From Hahella sp. KA22 (GTDB lineage Bacteria; Pseudomonadota; Gammaproteobacteria; Pseudomonadales; Oleiphilaceae), in NCBI RefSeq assembly GCF_004135205.1, contig NZ_CP035490.1, positions 5,819,501-5,883,500 on the forward strand: DNA of 64,000 bases. Reading direction: 5' to 3'. The notes below the pieces were generated by a model. It did not search any database, was not told where the DNA came from, and saw only the letters and a program-made list of their open reading frames with translations. Below, one piece after another: positions 61,124 to 64,000 of the stretch (within the stretch, counting starts at the first letter, position 1; each line of letters opens with the position of its first letter). The position numbers and the translations under genes are program-made.

Positions 61124-63467
61124 TCTGCGTAACCAGATACTTCTGTTCTCCGTCAGCTTAGTCTGCGTGGCGTCGCTCACCATCCTCGGCGCCTACTGGA
61201 TATCTATCGGCCACTACACCAGCGACCGCATCAATCAGGACTTCAGCGGCGCCGCCAAGGTGTTTGGACAACTGCTTGAATCCCGCGAGGTGCAGTTGAC
61301 CACCACCGCCGAGGTGCTCACATCGGATTTCGGCTTCAAACAAGCTGTGGCCACCCGGGACACGCAGACCATCCAGAGCGTTCTAAACAATCACAGCGAG
61401 CGCATCAGCGCCGACCTGATGCTGTTGCTTGATCTAAGTGGAACCTTGCAGGCGTCCACTCAGGATTCGCCATCGCCTATCGCCAAGTTCGCCCATCAGG
61501 ATCTGCTGCGAGAAGCATTGACTCACAGCGGCGCGGCGGCCTTCGTCGCCTACCAGGGAGAGCTGTATCAGATGATCATTCTGCCGGTTTACGCGCCGGC
61601 GCCGATTGGGTTCGCCGCCATTGGCTTCCGACTGGACAGTGAACTGGCGGAAGAGCTGCGCCAAATCACCAATGTGCACATTTCCTTTGTGTGGCGAGAT
61701 CAAGGCGCCGCCAAAGTGGTGTCCACCCTGCCCCGCGACCAACTGGAAGAAGCGCTGCGCGCTCCGGAAACCATCCCTGATACGCTGCTGTCTCTGATCC
61801 AGCAAAAGCAAACCTTCAGCAGCAAACGCCGACCACTGTCGGGGATGGGCGACAACGCCATCGAGGCAGTACTGAGCGTGCCCCTGCATAACGCTTTCGC
61901 AGAATTCGCAATATTGCGCGACCGCATTCTGCTGATATCCGCGTTGACGTTCTTGCTCTCCATCGCCGGCAGCATGGTGCTGTCACACAACCTGACCAAG
62001 CCGCTTGGCCGCATGGTGAAAATCGCCAGTGACCTGTCTCGCGGCCAATATCGCAATCTCACGCCTATATCCATCGCCACCAGTGAAATCAAAACCCTGT
62101 TTCAGGCTTTCATCAAAATGGGCTCGGATATTGAAGAACGGGAATACAAAATTACCTATCAAGCCACCCATGACGGACTCACCGGCCTGTTCAACCGCAA
62201 CAAAGTCATCGCGGAAGTCGAAGACGCCCTCAGACGGCACAACGCCCCTTTCCTGATTATCAGCCTGAACATCAACGGCTTTAAAAACATCAACGACACC
62301 TTTGGCCCCAAAGTCGGCGACGACTGCCTGCGCGCAGTAGGCCAAAGACTGGTCGAGTTCATCCCCAAAAATCCTATCTGCGCGCGCCTGGGCGCTGACG
62401 AGTTTTTGTGTCTGGTGGATGTCTTTGGCAGCGAGAACGCCCGCGCCATCTGCGACAAGTTGCTGGCCCATCTGGCCCGTCCGTTTAAGGTGGATGACTT
62501 ACGCCTGACCCTGTCATTCAGCATCGGGGTGGCCCAATACCCCGAGCATGCGGCGGCGGCTGAGGAGCTGCTGCGTCGCGCGAGCATCGCTCTGGATAAA
62601 GCCCGCAGCGAACGTTGCGCCCTGCGCTTTTATGAATCTGGCGAAGACGAAGCCCACCTGCGCAGACTGCAACTGCTGCAAGACCTGAAGCTCGCCATTG
62701 CCGAAGATGACGGCCAGCTATGCATGTATTACCAGCCCAAGATGCATCTTGCCTCCGGCCGGGTCGACAAATGCGAAGCGTTGATTCGCTGGAGCCACCC
62801 CGAGCAAGGCTTTATTCCTCCGGATATCTTTGTGGAGCTGGCGGAGCAAGCCGGACTTATTGCTTCTCTCACCGACTGGGTGACGCGCACCGTCATCAAC
62901 CAGGTCGCAGAATGGCGTGACCAGGGTATCGACCTGCAAGCGGCGATCAACCTGTCAGCCCAGGACCTGGAGCGTGATGAGTTACTGGACAACGTACTGA
63001 ACCAGTTGGAGACGTTGAAGCTGCCCACTCGCGCCGTTTCCTTTGAGCTGACCGAAAGAGACATGATGAGCGACGCTGACCACGCCATCGCGCTCATGCA
63101 ACGTTTCCGGCAGCGCGGATTCACTCTGTCCGTAGATGACTATGGCATTGGCTACTCTTCCCTCTCCAAACTGAAGCAAATGCCGGTGGCAGAGATCAAA
63201 ATTGATAAAAGCTTCGTAATCCCTCTGGAACAATCCGCCAGCGACAAGATTATCGTCCGCTCCACGATTGAGCTGGGTCACAGCTTTAATCTCAAAGTCA
63301 TTGCAGAAGGCGTTGAAACTCAACGCAGTATGGATCTGCTGGCGGAAATGGGATGCGACTATATTCAAGGTTACTTTCTATCCAAACCCATGCCTGCAAA
63401 GGAACTGGCTCCATGGCTACGACAACGCGCGCAGCAACTTCCCACTCAAGCTTTCGGCAAGGTCTAA
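61116..63467 (+). CDS. membrane protein with periplasmic sensor, HAMP, degenerate GGDEF and EAL domains
   Basis: 783 residues: an N-terminal helix, a periplasmic sensor region (about residues 30-265), a second helix (RILLISALTFLLSIAGSMVL), HAMP, GGDEF and EAL. The GGDEF signature reads RLGADEF (residues 424-430) and lacks the second Gly, so cyclase activity is doubtful. The EAL domain keeps KCEALIRW (EAL near residue 553) and SVDDYGIGYSS, so it may hydrolyse c-di-GMP. It overlaps the cupredoxin-like gene by 8 bp and the DUF3034 gene by 55 bp, which argues for a single operon. Confidence 0.9.
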   Translation: MNSLRNQILLFSVSLVCVASLTILGAYWISIGHYTSDRINQDFSGAAKVFGQLLESREVQLTTTAEVLTSDFGFKQAVATRDTQTIQSVLNNHSERISADLMLLLDLSGTLQASTQDSPSPIAKFAHQDLLREALTHSGAAAFVAYQGELYQMIILPVYAPAPIGFAAIGFRLDSELAEELRQITNVHISFVWRDQGAAKVVSTLPRDQLEEALRAPETIPDTLLSLIQQKQTFSSKRRPLSGMGDNAIEAVLSVPLHNAFAEFAILRDRILLISALTFLLSIAGSMVLSHNLTKPLGRMVKIASDLSRGQYRNLTPISIATSEIKTLFQAFIKMGSDIEEREYKITYQATHDGLTGLFNRNKVIAEVEDALRRHNAPFLIISLNINGFKNINDTFGPKVGDDCLRAVGQRLVEFIPKNPICARLGADEFLCLVDVFGSENARAICDKLLAHLARPFKVDDLRLTLSFSIGVAQYPEHAAAAEELLRRASIALDKARSERCALRFYESGEDEAHLRRLQLLQDLKLAIAEDDGQLCMYYQPKMHLASGRVDKCEALIRWSHPEQGFIPPDIFVELAEQAGLIASLTDWVTRTVINQVAEWRDQGIDLQAAINLSAQDLERDELLDNVLNQLETLKLPTRAVSFELTERDMMSDADHAIALMQRFRQRGFTLSVDDYGIGYSSLSKLKQMPVAEIKIDKSFVIPLEQSASDKIIVRSTIELGHSFNLKVIAEGVETQRSMDLLAEMGCDYIQGYFLSKPMPAKELAPWLRQRAQQLPTQAFGKV

Positions 63468-64000
63468 GTCGTATTTGCCATCGATGGTTTTTCTCTCCTG
63501 GCGCAATCATTCAGATCTGCACCTTAATTAGCACCGCAGTTGTAATGCTTCCCGCCGCCCACGCCGGAGAAGGCAAAATACTGGCGGCGCCAGGCGTCAC
63601 GCAGATCGAAGGCAGCGCAGGCGGCGGCCTGACGCCCTGGGCGGTGTTGGCGGGCTATGCCTCCCGGGACGACATCGCCGGCAGCGTCTTCAGCTCCCGC
63701 GTTGGCGTCGACGACTATCGCCTGGATGTATGGGGCGGCGCGCTGAACTTCTATGACCGGGTCGAGGTCAGCGTCGCGCATCAGAAGTTTGACCTGAAAA
63801 AGGCTGGCGCGGAGATTCGCCAGGACATCTATGGCGCCAAAGTGCGCCTTTATGGCGATCTGATATATAGCGAATGGCCTCAGGTCAGCGCAGGCGTTCA
63901 GTATAAACGCCTGCAGGACACGGCGATCGCCAAGGCGGTCGGCGCCGCGGATGAGGAACATGGAACGGACTTTTATCTAACCGCCAGCAAGCTACACCTT
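63413..64000 (+). CDS. DUF3034-family protein, truncated by the window end
   Basis: An open frame runs from ATG 63413 to the last base without a stop, 196 codons so far. AAGGA lies 8 nt before the ATG, inside the preceding gene. The N-terminus is basic, then a hydrophobic signal (ICTLISTAVVMLPAAHA, cleavage near AHA-GEG). The mature part is beta-rich (LDVWGGALNFYDRVEVSVAHQKF, VRLYGDLIYSEWPQVSAGVQYK), as in outer-membrane beta-barrels of the DUF3034 family. It probably forms one operon with the two genes before it. Confidence 0.8.
   Translation, partial: MATTTRAATSHSSFRQGLSRICHRWFFSPGAIIQICTLISTAVVMLPAAHAGEGKILAAPGVTQIEGSAGGGLTPWAVLAGYASRDDIAGSVFSSRVGVDDYRLDVWGGALNFYDRVEVSVAHQKFDLKKAGAEIRQDIYGAKVRLYGDLIYSEWPQVSAGVQYKRLQDTAIAKAVGAADEEHGTDFYLTASKLHL

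Overview
The window reads as a chromosomal segment of a free-living, probably marine gammaproteobacterium of moderate GC content. The gene set (prkA-yeaH-spoVR, a QseE/QseG/QseF-type operon, a PA2778/PA2779 pair, a Cpx-like module, many periplasmic solute-binding proteins, HD-GYP and EAL proteins) recalls Hahella and relatives. That placement is from memory and was not checked by a search. I see no rRNA, tRNA, IS element, prophage or CRISPR array. It looks like ordinary chromosome with accessory patches; an AT-richer one lies at about 40.7-42.2 kb.

Layout. 0-3.4 kb: secreted unknowns and an NfeD-slipin membrane operon. 3.6-8.9 kb: a small Cys-rich protein, then a lysine-catabolism block: an Lrp-type regulator divergent from a saccharopine/lysine-6-dehydrogenase-type enzyme, an ALDH7 aminoadipate semialdehyde dehydrogenase, and a DUF1338 2-oxoadipate dioxygenase/decarboxylase preceded by a 409-nt structured gap. 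9-17 kb: a large M48 membrane protease, an FG-GAP/UnbV lipoprotein, an EF-hand lipoprotein with a structured leader, OsmC and an HD-GYP protein. 17.6-23 kb: prkA-yeaH-spoVR plus a Nudix hydrolase. 23.2-27.4 kb: a secreted BPL_N/amidotransferase-like protein, an orphan solute-binding protein and a CHAD protein. 27.5-31.7 kb: a polyamine ABC transporter, potD-(terminator)-potA-potB-potC, on the minus strand. 31.9-40.7 kb: a small unknown, an Old-Yellow-Enzyme oxidoreductase, two overlapping solute-binding proteins and an RND pump with adaptor.

40.8-51.1 kb: DUF2314 and small membrane proteins; a formaldehyde-detoxification set (GFA family, S-formylglutathione hydrolase, class III alcohol dehydrogenase) divergent from a MalT-type LuxR regulator; an 89-aa PEP-CTERM-like protein; an FMN reductase divergent from soxR, with a SoxR box in a promoter with a 19-bp spacer; and a DUF4253 protein. 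50.6-53.3 kb: a Spy/CpxP-like gene divergent from a CpxR/CpxA-like pair. 53.3-60.1 kb: envelope genes on the minus strand (C39-like peptidase PA2778, PA2779, OmpA lipoprotein, BON, EF-hand) facing a GlrK-QseG-GlrR operon. 60.3-64 kb: a cupredoxin-like MauL-type protein, a GADEF/EAL membrane protein and a DUF3034 protein that runs off the window.

Themes are envelope stress and homeostasis (NfeD, M48, Cpx, Glr, OmpA, RND), starvation physiology (PrkA/YeaH/SpoVR, HD-GYP, EAL) and nitrogen/carbon scavenging (lysine, polyamines, orphan binding proteins). The most interesting leads are the PA2778 peptidase with its possible substrate PA2779, the PEP-CTERM microprotein, the SoxR promoter, the structured gaps upstream of hglS and the EF-hand lipoprotein, and the cupredoxin-EAL-DUF3034 trio.
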